Assembly (NCBI RefSeq): GCF_000003815.2
Contig: NC_049990.1
Location: 21,214,321-21,278,320 of the forward strand
DNA: 64,000 nt
From: Branchiostoma floridae
Lineage: Eukaryota; Chordata; Leptocardii; Amphioxiformes; Branchiostomatidae
Direction of reading: 5' to 3'
Of this stretch, positions 33,660 through 45,139 are shown in pieces. The position numbers were made by a program, and so were the translations under genes. The first letter of the stretch is position 1, and every line of letters starts with the position of its first letter. The notes beneath the pieces were generated by a model. That model was not told the origin of the DNA and did no database searches. It was given only the letters and a program-made list of their open reading frames with translations.

Positions 33660-33985
33660 TTAGGCTAACGTCACATTTCCTTACTGTCCGTGGAAACAGA
33701 AGATGAAAATTTATACGTAAAATATACTCAGCTAATATATGGCCTCCTTCGGCCAATATTGACCATGGTGAAATCCTAATTGATATCAGCCCTACAGCGT
33801 CGACTGTGGCTAAACAGTCCTATACGATCGCGAGAATGACGGTCCTATACGAGACTACACAGATAATGCCCATAACTATTCTCTTTACCTCTATATAGTT
33901 TGGTGTTAATATCATACTTTTTCGTTCCCAAAAGCTGCCCGACCGGGCCCTGGTTTGGAAATATGATGAAGGCCTTAGCTTGACT
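33660..33985. mobile_element. Palindromic MITE (second copy of the 8.1 kb family)
   Basis: TAGGCTAACGTCACATTTCC at the left and TTCGTTCCCAAAAGCTGCCC then GACCGGGCCCTGG at the right pair as at 8093-8300. The central insertion makes it longer. Confidence 0.6.
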
Positions 33986-34667
33986 AAATACACGCGAGCA
34001 AAGCCTCATTGCATGTCTACTTGAAAAAGCATTATGCTTGACCTTCATTAAGGGTGACTACTTTACTTTCCATTATTCTAACACACTTTTGGTTTGACGC
34101 ACTTAGTGGCGCAAACGTGCATCAAACATTTTCCAAATTGTGCAAGTATGATTTTTAACGTAATTGTCTTAATGCACTATAACAACTCAGATTGATTATG
34201 TCGCATGTCCAAGTGCTTCGCTGAAAATTCAAGATGCAATCCACAATTACTTTGCCGCAAGAAGATTTAGTACATCCATTAGCAGAAGTACCGACTAGGG
34301 GAGCAAAGGTGTGGCGATTTATTTTTATTTATGCCTAAGCACAGTCTGATTGATGTTGGGATTATATTAATGTGTTAACTAAATTATGCCGTATGTACGT
34401 AGGAATTCTTGCCCCCTGAATACGGACATCATTGTTTAATACAGTTGCGTTTATTGGGGGCACGAAGTTTTGATCAATCACTCTTTTGACATTATGAAAT
34501 ATGCTATGTAAGGATGGGAAGTCAATGTTGTGTACACTTGGTATTTTGGATTCGTAGCAGTAAAGTTAAATTGATTTCTTAATGTATATCCTTTGAGGCC
34601 GCTCTACATCATGAAGAAAACGTGACGACACTTCTGATGAGAAGTGTGTGATGGGAAAGGGTAACAC

Positions 34668-35203
34668 CAGTTCACCTTTATCCACGGGGTAACCTATATT
34701 CGTTGTTTTAAAAAGATCATGAAATTTAGTGATGAAGATTCGACGGATGGTGGAGTAAAATTACAAAATTTTCAAAATACTGCACCGTCCGTCGACTTGA
34801 TATCCATAAATACACTGTTTTTGTCGGTGCGTGGCACCGGCTATGAGACGGGAGAAGCGGTTGCATGGATGCATGGATGCATGGATCGGTCACTTTAAGC
34901 ACATAGCCCTTCTATACGTGCTTTTGCGTAATCGAGCCAGCGTGGCCGAGCGGTTACCTATCTTCCGTAGATCGTAGGTTCGAACCCCACTTGCTAATTT
35001 TTTTTCTTTGTTAGACAAATCTCATGTAGTGTTTTTTAATAGAAGAAAGACCAATTCAGTAATTCGATGTTTAAAAACTCTTGTTTCGTGTGATTTTGTT
35101 TAACATCCAGGCTTTTTCCAAAATACGCACCAGCCAGCTTTTTTCAGAAGCTTTCTTGTTTGAACAACGGATAAAGGTTATCCAGCGGATATAGGTGAAC
35201 ATT
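34668..35203. mobile_element. 536-bp inverted-repeat element containing a tRNA-like fragment
   Basis: The left end GTTCACCTTTATCCACGGGG continues TAACCTATATTCGTTGTT. The right end is its diverged complement (AACAACGGATAAAGG, GGATATAGGTGAAC). A second internal inverted pair, TCGACGGATGGTG and CACCGTCCGTCGA, lies at 34749-34798. Confidence 0.7.
34935..34994 (+). pseudogene. tRNA-like fragment (Ser/Leu-type boxes)
   Basis: A-box TGGCCGAGCGG and B-box GGTTCGAACCC are intact, but the ~60-nt span is too short and the acceptor arms do not pair. A decayed tRNA or SINE head inside the element at 34668-35203. Confidence 0.5.
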
Positions 35204-35204
35204 T

Positions 35205-36715
35205 ACAAGTCTCAGTATGTTAACAAGTCTCATTGTCTTCAAATCACATCATGCTATCGTTACATCTTTGATTTACTTTTTTTGTAGCGAGGTGTTATGA
35301 ATTTTCTAGGTTACATGTACTTCGTTTAATCATCACTTTGAAACTTGCGTTAATGCTTTTTATGCCTTGTGCATTCGACGTCAATATTTTTTCTATAAGT
35401 GCTTTGAGAAAGTATGGCAATGAGTTGACTGGCAGATGGATAATAATGTAAAGGTATTAAAAGTGTGATAGAGGACAAAATGTTTTCTGTTCACGTTTAA
35501 ACTTGAAGCTATGACAATGATAAAGAAGATCTGTCAAATATTAAATTGAGCGGTCAGACCCAGCTGTTGCGCTTCGCAGTCAAAATTAAGTTTGCTTCCT
35601 TGCAGACGTGTGGCTTGATTGACGTTTCCTTAGCAACGACGTGGTGGGCGAGAAATGTTTATGACGTGTTCTTTTGCGTTCAGGATACAGACGTTAAGAG
35701 GGAGACACCGCCATATGGTGCTATGGTGATAATGTTAGATACTAGTGGGTTGTTTTTCTTGATTGGCAATGTCTATCCTCAATTGAACTACCGGTCATAT
35801 CAGGCACATTACATGTGGAAGGTTGCACGGTTGCCTTGTTGTTGTTGTTTTTTTGCCCGAGGAAACTCTCTCAGACAAATATTGGGTACAGCAGTTTTTA
35901 ATACAATAAAGAAATCTTTATTGACACGACAAAAGTACAGCGACTTTCGTATGGTCTACATGTATGGTCTACTACTTACAGTACAACTTAACAGATTTCT
36001 GCAAATCAGATGGGTGTATAAAGATGGTACAGGTTTTGTCGTCAAACAACTAATACACTGTTCATCCTTCTTGTTTTAAGATGTCACCATTCGGTATTCT
36101 AATAAAATGAATAAAAAATGAAGCAATCTGAATAAATTTTATGCGGTACCGGCTTCTAATTTTTAAAGAAAAATAGGACAGCTGTGTGATCTGCGAACAG
36201 CTTTTGAGGTGGAGTTTCCATTGGAGCAATGACCTGTATTGAGTTCATTGACCCGAATGACGTTCTTATCATGTTTACGCATTTACTGCATTCGCAAATT
36301 GCAAAAACAACAACAAAGGCATGGACCGAGCAAATTTAACGAGCTAACACTTAGGTGATCATGTTTTGCTTTTAACCATGGCCCGGTTCATTATAATGAG
36401 TGCCACCTTGCCAGCAATAAGACCTGCGTTCAATGCCTCGAAACCCTACAACAGTTTGACACTTAGATGATCCCATTGGACCAACCACGTAAGGTTCTTT
36501 ATTTTGTAGCACCTGCGAGTAGATCCCGTGCTGTAGACTTTAACTTCAATCTTTGATTATCTGCACGAAAAAGAAACCAGTACACATCTGACCCGTTGTA
36601 TTTACCTATAGCACAACCAGTGGCATGCCATTTATTGTTCTCGCAGCCATTGAAGAAAACCGTTACGTTTCTCAGCATCTTTAGTACGGATGCCTTACAT
36701 GTACACCTTGTTAAA
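35205..36715. other. Intergenic, unrecognised ORFs only
   Basis: The plus frame 35546-36079 is open but starts without ATG, shows no family motif and runs over a LINE-tail-like stretch (TCTTTATTGACACG near 35914). The minus frame 36720-36499 (73 aa, six cysteines) has no family I know. I call neither a gene. Confidence 0.4.
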
Positions 36716-36720
36716 ACCAT

Positions 36721-39680
36721 ATCTTTGCACCCCGCAAACGGGCAAGCAGGTTGATAAACATGTGCTGAGGTTAATAACCCGAGGTTTGCTTAATCTAGTG
36801 GAAGGAAATCAAGTATTTCTTCTGCATTGAAATAGCCTTTTCTCTACCTTGTCAATTAAAATGGGATCTGATCTCTCCACTCCTCAACCGCTTACCAGGC
36901 TAGTAAACATGGTTGGTTTATTCTTGTGGGAAAATGATCAAAGTTACATTACTTTTGTCTTGAGAAAGATTTTTCTTTTCATGTTCATCATGTGTGATCA
37001 GAAGCAATGAATTGGCACACGCGGGAATTGAGCGACATCAATACCATCATGGGAAGTAATTCACCATTTCCTGCGTCCTGTTGAGATTTTGATCACAGCT
37101 GTTTGAAATGACCGGTGCAGTTTTCGAGGCCAACTCTTTGCGAATTATCTTTCACTTAACCTTAAAGCTTCACTTAATCTTCACTTAACCTTTAGGTTTA
37201 AGCATCATATTATTTGTCACTCTCTTTGGTTTTTATCAATCCGCGATCATACTTTGCTTGACTGAAAACAAAGTTTGTCGGTCCATATGCCCTTGTTCTT
37301 TAGTCTTATTCTCAACCACTTGAAGTAGAGTTTGACGCAATGGCCTGGACAAAACAAATTGCTAGATACCGCAAAAGTCACTTACGTTTAACAACAGATT
37401 TAAGATTTAGAAATAATGTCGATTTCTATCCACTATAGTAAACAACCCTTGGGTCATTCACCTGACAATCTGTTTAATAGCTCGCTTGCCTGTTTCCGGG
37501 ATGCAAAGATCAAATTTTAACAAACTGAACATGTGAAGGACAAGATTTATTAAGATTTTAATCACAGCTGTTTGAAACAGCCGGTGAAGTTTTCCGAGGC
37601 AAGCTCTTTGCAAATTATCTTTCACTTAACCTTTATATCCTCCAGCTTCACATCATTTCTCACTCTCTTTGGTGTTTTGCCCAATCCGCCGATCATACTT
37701 TGCTTGACTGAAAACAAATCTTTGTCGGTCCATATGCCCTTGTTATTTAGTCTTATTCTCAACTACTTAAAATGGAGTTTGACGCAAAATGAACACCCCC
37801 CCCCCAAAAAAAACTAGACATTGCTCGATTCCGCAAAAGTCACTTACGTTTAACATCATCTTTAAGATATAACAAATAATATCTGTATCTTTCCACTGTA
37901 GTAAACAACCCTTGGGTCATTAACCTTGCCACCGCTTGCCTATACCCGGTGTGCATGCAAAGCACACCGGACACCGGATTTTAACAAGCTGAACATGTGA
38001 AGGAGAAGATTTATTAAGACAGGAATATCACAACTTCGATTTTTCTTTCCGGTGAACTTAATAAGCCTCTGGTTATTATCTTGATCAACCGGTAATAAGC
38101 CTGCTTGCCTAATTCAAGCGTGAAATGATGTGAAGCTGAAAGACATAAAGGTAAATTTTAAAAATCTGATCTTTGCATCCCGGAAACTGGCAAGCGAGCT
38201 AATATACAGATGGTAAGGTTAATGACCCGAGGGTTGTTGACTCTAAAGGAAAGAAATCGACATTTTTTTCTAAATCTTAAAGCTTATGTTAAACGTGACT
38301 TTTGCGGGATCGAGCAATTTCTAGGTTTGTTTCCTGTCGATGTCATTGCGTCAAATTATATCTCAAGTAGTTGAGAATAAGACTAAAGAACAAGGGCATA
38401 TGGACCGACAAAGATTTGTTTTCTGTCAAACAAAGTATGATCGGCGGATTGATCAAAGTATCAAGGAGTGTGAGAAATAATGTGAAGCTGGAAGATGTAA
38501 ATGTTAAGTGAAGATTAAGTAAAGGTTTAAGGTTAAGTGAAAGATAATTCGCAAAGCTGGCCTCGGAAAACTTCACCGGCTGTTACAAACAGCTGTGATC
38601 AAAATATTAAAGGGGCATTCCACTCCTTGAAGGGAGTCTTGTTTTCCAATAGATAATGTGGCAATGAATACATAATCAGCCGAATTTTGTGGAAATCACC
38701 TTGGGATGAATTACGTGATGTGTACAGTAATGACACTCACTAAACCCATGCAGACCCTACCCATGCATTCCCTATACGCATAGACACTGTGTTTATCGTA
38801 CATATTTTCGGAATAAATGAGGTACGCTAAGCACACCGAGAAGGCAAATTGCTCATAAGATAGCAAAGAATACAAGAACAAGACGAGATTTCTTAGCGAA
38901 CCTGAAATTAGTTTTGTAACCTTACCTAAAAGTTTTGCATTGTATTCAGCCATAGGGTTAATTCAATTAGAGGGTACTTGGGGAGTTTAGTAGAAGACTG
39001 AATGCTTTTGAGGCATGTGGAGCAACTGGGTACTTTATCGTATAATGTGAAGTAGTATGCAGTTATCACTTCCTAAAATTAATATCTATCGGAAAATAAC
39101 ACTCCCGTGTGGAGTGGAATGCCCCTTTAATAAACCTTCTCTTTCACATGTTTACCTTGTTAAAATCTGATCTTTGTACCCAGGAAGTACGCAAGCGAGC
39201 TAACAGATGGTTTAGTTAATGAACCGAGGGTTGTTTACTATAGTGGATAGAAATCGACATTATTTCTAGATCTTAAATCTGATGTTAAACGTAAGTGACT
39301 TTCGCGGAATCAAGGAATTCGTTTTTGTCCAGGCCATTGCGTCAAACTCTTTTTCAAGGGGTTGCGAATAAGACTGAATAAGAAGGCCATTTGGACAAAG
39401 TTTTGTTTTCAGTCAAGCAAAGCATGATCGCGGATTGATCAAAGCAGCAAAGAGTGTGAAAAAATAATGTGAAGCTGGACGATATAAAGGTTAAGTGATG
39501 ATTAAGTGAAGATTTAAGGTTAAGTGAAAGATAATTCGCAAAGAGTTGGCCTCGGAAAACTGCACCGGCCGTTTCAAACAGCTGTGATCAAAATCTCAAC
39601 GGGACACAGGATCTAGGAAATGGTAAAATACTTCCCATGATGGTATTGATGTCGAGTTAAGCGTGCCGCTGAATTCCCAT
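36721..39680. repeat. Nested inverted-repeat complex of ~480-bp units
   Basis: Two direct units (about 37081-37556 and 37557-38030) are followed by two inverted units (about 38107-38606 and 39126-39600). Marker words are ATCACAGCTGTTTGAAA, AATTATCTTTCACTTAACC and AACAACCCTTGGGTCATT. A fifth inverted fragment lies at 36721-36830. The flanks TGGGAAGTAATTCACCATTT and AAATGGTAAAATACTTCCCA are themselves inverted, so the whole is a large palindrome. Confidence 0.8.
38609..39129. mobile_element. 521-bp TTAA-ended TIR element inside the complex
   Basis: TTAAAGGGGCATTCCACTCC at the left is inverted exactly at the right (GGAGTGGAATGCCCCTTTAA). TTAA termini suit piggyBac- or Kolobok-type elements. It separates the two inverted units. 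A right-end fragment recurs at 5.63-5.76 kb. Confidence 0.8.
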
Positions 39681-40214
39681 TTGTACCAATTAATTGCATT
39701 CCCCGGGCGTGCTTCTGACCATACATGGTATTTACTTTGAAGGGATTGAAAATGTTTGTGAGGCAACCATAGTTCCACAGTTATTTTATAACAAAGTCAC
39801 AACAAATCAAAAGCTATCCGAATGAAAGCTCATCTGTGTTGGTAAATTCCATATTGCAAAAGTTTAAACTTTGTTCCAACACAAAATCAAAAGCTACTTT
39901 GACCAGTTTTGTTGATGCAGCAAACTTTACACTTTCTATGAGCGTTTCATAATCATTCTAAACAGGATTGATTGTGACCTATGTTAACCATTCAATTAAC
40001 ATGTATTGCAAACATACTATTCTAAAGTAAATGGCCTGGGAAATATACGATAGACGGTATTGATAATTCGATAGTAATCACGAGTTTTAATTAGCAAATC
40101 CTAATTCCTAATATGTTTTCTGCATCTCCATTTACAACTCCTATCATCCTTATTGATCTTTTATAGCTAGTTATAGCTAGAGACAGGCCTGCTATGACAT
40201 ATGGAATATTCTAA

Positions 40215-42035
40215 ACACCAAATGTAGGCCTTGTTAGTGTAAGGATGATGACCAGCGCCAAGGACAGGTCGTTGTTAGTGTGAGGGTGGTGCTCAGTACC
40301 AAGGACAGGCATTTGTTAGTGTGAAGATGGTGTTTAGCACCAATGAAAGGGTTTTGTTAGTGTATATGGTGTTCAGCACCAATGAAGGCCTTGTTAGTGT
40401 GTAGATGGTGTTCAGCACCAAGGACAGGGTTTTGTTAGTGTAAGGATGGTGTTCAGCACCAAGGACAGGTCGTTGTTAGTGTGAGGGTGGTGTTCAGTAC
40501 CAAGGACAGGGTTTTGTTAGTGTGAGGGTGGTGTTCAGTACCAAGGACAGGGCTTTGTTAGTTTAAGGGTGGTGTTCAGTTCAAGGACAGGGTTTTGTTA
40601 GTGTGAGGGTGGTGTTCAGTACCAAGGACAGGGCTTTGTTAGTTTAAGGGTGGTGTTCAGTTCAAGGACAGGGTTTTGTTAGTGTGGAGATGGTGTTTAG
40701 CACCAAGGAAAGTGCTTTGTTAGTGTGTCGATGGTGTTCAGCACCAATGAAAGGGCTTTGTTGTTGTTGTACAGCTGGTGTTCAGCACCAATGAAAGGGC
40801 CTTGTTAGTGTGTAGATGGTGTTCAGCACTAAGGACAGGGCTTTGTTAGTGCGTACATGGTGTTCAGCACCAAGGACAGTTTTTTTTTTAGTGTGAGGAT
40901 GGTGTTCAGCACCAAGGACAGGTCTTTGTTAGTGTGAGGTTGGTGTTCAGCACCAAGGACAGGTCTTTGTTAGTGTGAGGTTGGTGTTCAGCACTAAGGA
41001 CAGGGCTTTGTTAGTGTGTGGTGTTTAGAACCAAGAAAAGGATTTGTTTAGTGTGTAGATGGTGTTCAGCACCAGGGACAGGTCTTTGTTAGTGTGAGGG
41101 TGGTGTTCAGCACCAAGGACAGGGTTTTGCTAGTGTACGGATGGTGTTCAGCACCAAGGACAGGGTTTTGCTAGTGTACGGATGGTGTTCAGCACCAAGG
41201 ACAGGGTTTTGCTAGTGTACGGATGGTGTTCAGCACCAAGGACAGGGTTTTGCTAGTGTACGGATGGTGTTCAGCACCAAGGACATGGTTTTGCTAGTGT
41301 ACGGATGGTGTTCAGCACCAAGGACAGGGTTTTGCTAGTGTACGGATGGTGCTCAGCACCAAGGACAGGGTTTTGCTAGTGTACGGATGGTGTTCAGCAC
41401 CAAGGACATGGCAGTGTTAGTGTGAAGGTGGTGTTAAGCACCAAGGACATGGTTTTGTTAGTGTAAGGATGGTTTTCAGCACCAAGGACATGGTTTTGCT
41501 AGTGTACGGATGGTGTTCAACACCAAGGGCAGGGCATTGTTAGTATGAGGGTGGCGTTCAGCACCAAGGACAGGGCTTTTCTAGTGTGTGGATGGTGTTC
41601 AGCACTAGGGACAGGGCTTTGTCAGTGCGAAGATGGTGTTCAGTGCCAAGGACAGGGCTTTGTCAGTGTAAGGATGTATTTAAGCACCAAGGACAGGGTT
41701 TTAATAGTATTAAGATGGTATTCAGCACGAAGGACAGAAATCTGATAGTTTACAGATGGTATTCAGCACCAAGGACAGGGCATTGTTAGTGTAAGGATGG
41801 TGTTTAGCACCAAAGACCGGTCTTTGTCAGTGCGTACATGGTGTTCAGCACCGAGAAAAGGGCTTTGATAGTAAGAAGATGGTGTTCAGCACCAAGGACA
41901 GGGCTTTGTTAGTGTAAGGGTGGTGTTAAGCACCAATAGCAGGGCTTCGTTAGTGTAAGGATAGTGTTTAGATCCAAGGACAGGGCTTCGTTAGTGTAAA
42001 GATAACGTTCAGCACCAAGGACAGGTCTTTGTTAT
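40215..42035 (+). repeat. 41-bp minisatellite, about 44 copies
   Basis: The unit is TTTGTTAGTGTAAGGATGG then TGTTCAGCACCAAGGACAGGG. Copies between about 41120 and 41400 are nearly identical (TTTTGCTAGTGTACGGATGG variant); the edges are diverged. GGTGTTCAGCACC in each unit is a small inverted repeat. ORFs through it follow from the repeat. Confidence 0.95.
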
Positions 42036-42374
42036 GTGAAAATAGTTTTTATTATACTGATTACAACTATCTTATCATTTGAAATTGAAAGCTTCAACGC
42101 ACGACAGTAACATGAAGACAAGAATTATTTTACAAGCCTTAGCAACGGCTCCTGAAATGTCGTCATTTGTGTCTATTTCTAGTACACGAGTGGTTGCCAA
42201 AGGAAACGGTGTGCATCATGTTTGTACAAGGCACGCGCTAGCCTTTTAAGTCCAGACATCTTAGGCAAACATAATGCATATCCCCCAAGCTGTGCCAAAG
42301 GCTTAAAAGGAACACCATGGGAGTCTCAACAAAGGAAAGAAAAAGGAAATGATCGACCCAGTTTTAGCTCATTG

Positions 42375-42800
42375 AAGAGCTAGTCTTCCACTGGTCGTAA
42401 CCCAGACGCGGACAGAACATGTACAGTACTTACAGGTTTATTGTACCAGGGAAATTCCCCTAGCTCTTAACTAGCTCCTGTCCTAAGGATTACATCCATG
42501 TCCGGTCGCGTGCATATGTTTGTTGAGCGACACAGCCGGAATCTATCTCACGGCTTCTAAATCCAGTGGCAGGGTCGCTAATACCCCCATCACATGTAGC
42601 GAAAATCGATCGGACGACGAGTCTGCGAGCTCTAAGTTACGAGGAGGCATGACCCTGACGGGAAGGGGGGAACTCTGCCATTTCTTCGTCGGCATCAGGG
42701 TCATGCCTCCTCGTACTTTAGAGCCCGCAGTCTCGTCGTCCGATCGATTTTTGCTACGTGTGACGGGGGTATAACCACTGAACTACGCACGCTACCATCA
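42375..42800 (-). mobile_element. tRNA-derived SINE (second family), minus strand, split by a MITE
   Basis: GAGCGACACAGCCGGAATC and CACGGCTTCTAAATCCAG are the complement of the plus-strand copies at 45.66 and 55.75 kb. The SINE resumes as TAACCACTGAACTACG after the nested MITE, which gives the pre-insertion sequence. Confidence 0.75.
42582..42771. mobile_element. Harbinger-like MITE, copy 2, TAA target duplication
   Basis: 190 bp with ends TACCCCCATCACATG and CGTGTGACGGGGGTA and long inner complementarity. TAA stands on both sides; removing one restores the SINE sequence. A TWA 3-bp duplication is typical of PIF/Harbinger. Confidence 0.85.
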
Positions 42801-43029
42801 ACAAGCAATCAAGGACCCCAGCCAAGAAACACCTATTGGTTTTTTTTGATGAGTTTGCTTAGTGCAAGGCCATTGACCACTTCTGGGCACCGAACTATGT
42901 ACAAATGTAGCTGATTGTAACAGCATCTCTTCTACCTAAGTCCAAAAACATTCAGCTTCAGCAAGTTCGACTAACAATAGGCGAAGCAGGGGTTACGAAG
43001 GCTGTCCGGGAAACTGCCAACCCATTTAG

Positions 43030-43285
43030 GCGGAACGGTTTGATTACCTCACAACTCTTTTCGATAAGTGTGGCGGGTTCTTTTACGTGCTCAGGGTGTG
43101 GCCCTTCCAGAACACAGGACCTCCATTTATTGTCCCATCCCAGGGACGGCCCTAGCCGATACTAAGTACGAATTTTTCACCTAAGTGAATTGAAAAAAGT
43201 CGTGTAAAGTGCCTTTCCCCAAGACACAATGTCGGTGACATGGCAGGTTTTGATCCCAACGCGCTGCCGATTACGCCACGAGATC
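43030..43285 (-). mobile_element. tRNA-derived SINE, minus strand, related to the 4.96 kb copy
   Basis: GTCGTGTAAAGTGCCTTTCC and CGCTGCCGATTACGCCACGA are the complement of the shared body and A-box. A G-rich tail part (TGCTCAGGGTGTGGCCC) extends left and recurs near 11.28 kb. Confidence 0.7.
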
Positions 43286-43579
43286 TCACCACGAATCTCT
43301 TATTGTCAATCGATGTCCTACTTTATTGATTCATCGTCTGACGTGTTGATATCATTCTACTCTTTATCATGGATGTACACCCGGAGCCATGAAATAAAGC
43401 TAATGCAATTGAACACATTGTGATTCAACATATGCAGGTTTCACCTGGATACGTCTCTATGTTAAAACTATCACATCGCTCTTCTTTATCTGTTGTATGT
43501 GTGGGTTGTATGTGTGGGTCCTATGTATTGATTTTGCAAGTTCCGTGAATATGGGGGCAGTTAGTGCCAGAGTTGAAGA

Positions 43580-43840
43580 CATAGGTGAATAAACTCTATT
43601 ACAGACCAGGTCTGTGTTAAAGTAAACGAAAATCGTTACTTGCAAGGTTTTCAGTCATTTTGAGGGCGGAGATAGATAAATAGATGTATAAACTCTATCA
43701 CAGACCAGGCCTGTCTTAAAGTAAAATCGTTACTGGTAAGGTCTTCAGTCATTTTGAGGGCAGAGATAAATAAATAGATGAATAAAGTCTATCACTACCA
43801 GGCCTGTCTTAAATTAAAAGATCGTTACTGGTAAGGGCTG
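43580..43840 (+). repeat. Three tandem ~110-bp repeats
   Basis: ATAAACTCTATCACAGACCAGG, then CTGTCTTAAAGTAAAA, CGTTACTGGTAAGG and TTCAGTCATTTTGAGGGC recur three times with minor changes. Confidence 0.8.
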
Positions 43841-44150
43841 CATTTTTATGGCTAGACAGGACTATTGCTGTGATTTAGGAGTAAACATATTCATATGAAT
43901 ATATGAATATGAAGATATGTGAATTAAAATCATCGAAGTCAAATAAAGAAACATTATGAGTCTGAAAAACATGTACATTTGTTAGAAAAACATAGCTCCT
44001 CATCTGTGTTCGATAATTGAAACATGACTTGTATGTAACGCTGATAGGACATTCATACTGAAACCGAATTAGTAGGAATCAAGCAGAACCAGCCGGAATG
44101 AAAAATTTGTAAACTTTGCGCCACATTCGGGTGGGAATTTCAAATGGACC

Positions 44151-44602
44151 TTACAACCCCTTCACACGAGAGGGAATGAGCCGTCAGAATAACTATTCTT
44201 TGTTAATTCTGTAATAACTGTATTTGTAGTGCATCCTAGACGTTCTCACTGCATTCCAGATATTCTTTTGGCCACATCCTGGCAGGATTTTAAGTGGCTT
44301 GTCGTTTCGGTTCTCCATCGAATAAGATCAGAATGTTTAGAATAATGTTGGAATGCTGTAGAATGCGATCATACTGCAGTTAGAATACACTTTAAATGCC
44401 GTTCGATATATCTCCATTTTAAATTCACCTCGAAAGTTTTGTGCATCAAAAAACATTTGGGTCGACAGGCAGAAATAGGCAGAAATGTCTGAAAAGCAGT
44501 GGAAATTTCTAGAATGCGCTACAAATATCCAGTAATATACAAAGAATAGTCACCCTGATAGCATTCCGGCTGATTCCGCTCCTCGTGTGAAAGGGCCTTA
44601 AG
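44151..44602. mobile_element. ~450-bp MITE, CCCTTTCACACGAG ends
   Basis: The left end TTACAACCCCTTCACACGAG and the right end CTCGTGTGAAAGGGCCTTAA are inverted. Next inward, GAATAACTATTCTTTG mirrors CAAAGAATAGTCACC. It lies just upstream of the receptor gene promoter. Confidence 0.75.
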
Positions 44603-44869
44603 TAGTGATCTGCAACGAATTCAATCCAGTTTCCAAGAGGAACTGTTACAAAAGAAGAAGATACACTTTTGACCAATAAAGCCGCTTTACACCTATACAA
44701 AGTGACTTAACCATTTTTCAATATCCACCGTGCACGTAGCGTATAAACGTGACAATCACGTGACAAGCGGGCGCTGATTGGTTGTCAGCGTAGAGACAGT
44801 TGGTTTCCCGACACGCCCACAGTGTTAAATGTTCTATCCCCTCCACCAATCAGACGAGGCTTAAGACTC

Positions 44870-45009
44870 TCATATAGCGAGGTTTATTGGATTCTGTACC
44901 AGACATCTGGACGCTCAACCGTTCTCCACATCTCCAGATTTTACATCTAGCTCAGCCGTGCATTTTACTTTACTGGAGAAACATCTCAAAAGACGCTTTT
45001 CCCCAAAAG
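44870..45009 (+). other. Receptor gene: core promoter and 5' UTR exon
   Basis: A TATA-like ATATAG near 44873 precedes a candidate start around 44900. The exon ends CCCCAAAAG/GTGAGCC at 45009. The acceptor AATTTTTAG at 45115 opens the first coding exon. Inferred from splice signals only. Confidence 0.5.
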
Positions 45010-45139
45010 GTGAGCCTTATCGATCTATAGTAGTGATATATCTGTGATGCTTGGTCATATATAATTTTCTAATAGAATACTCAATCTCTAAACCCATTTT
45101 GGTGAAAATTTTTAGGCCGACGTGTTGCCCTGTCGAGCC

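Noticed and set aside
34935-34994. Functional tRNA gene
   Set aside because: Acceptor stem does not pair and the molecule is too short.
35546-36079. 177-residue open frame on the plus strand
   Set aside because: No initiating ATG at its start, no family motif, and part overlaps a LINE-tail-like sequence.
41545-41789. Repeat-protein-like ORFs
   Set aside because: Produced by the 41-bp minisatellite; 41 is not a multiple of three and frames break elsewhere in the array.
40215-42035. CRISPR-like array
   Set aside because: Units are contiguous without unique spacers and the DNA is animal; it is a minisatellite.
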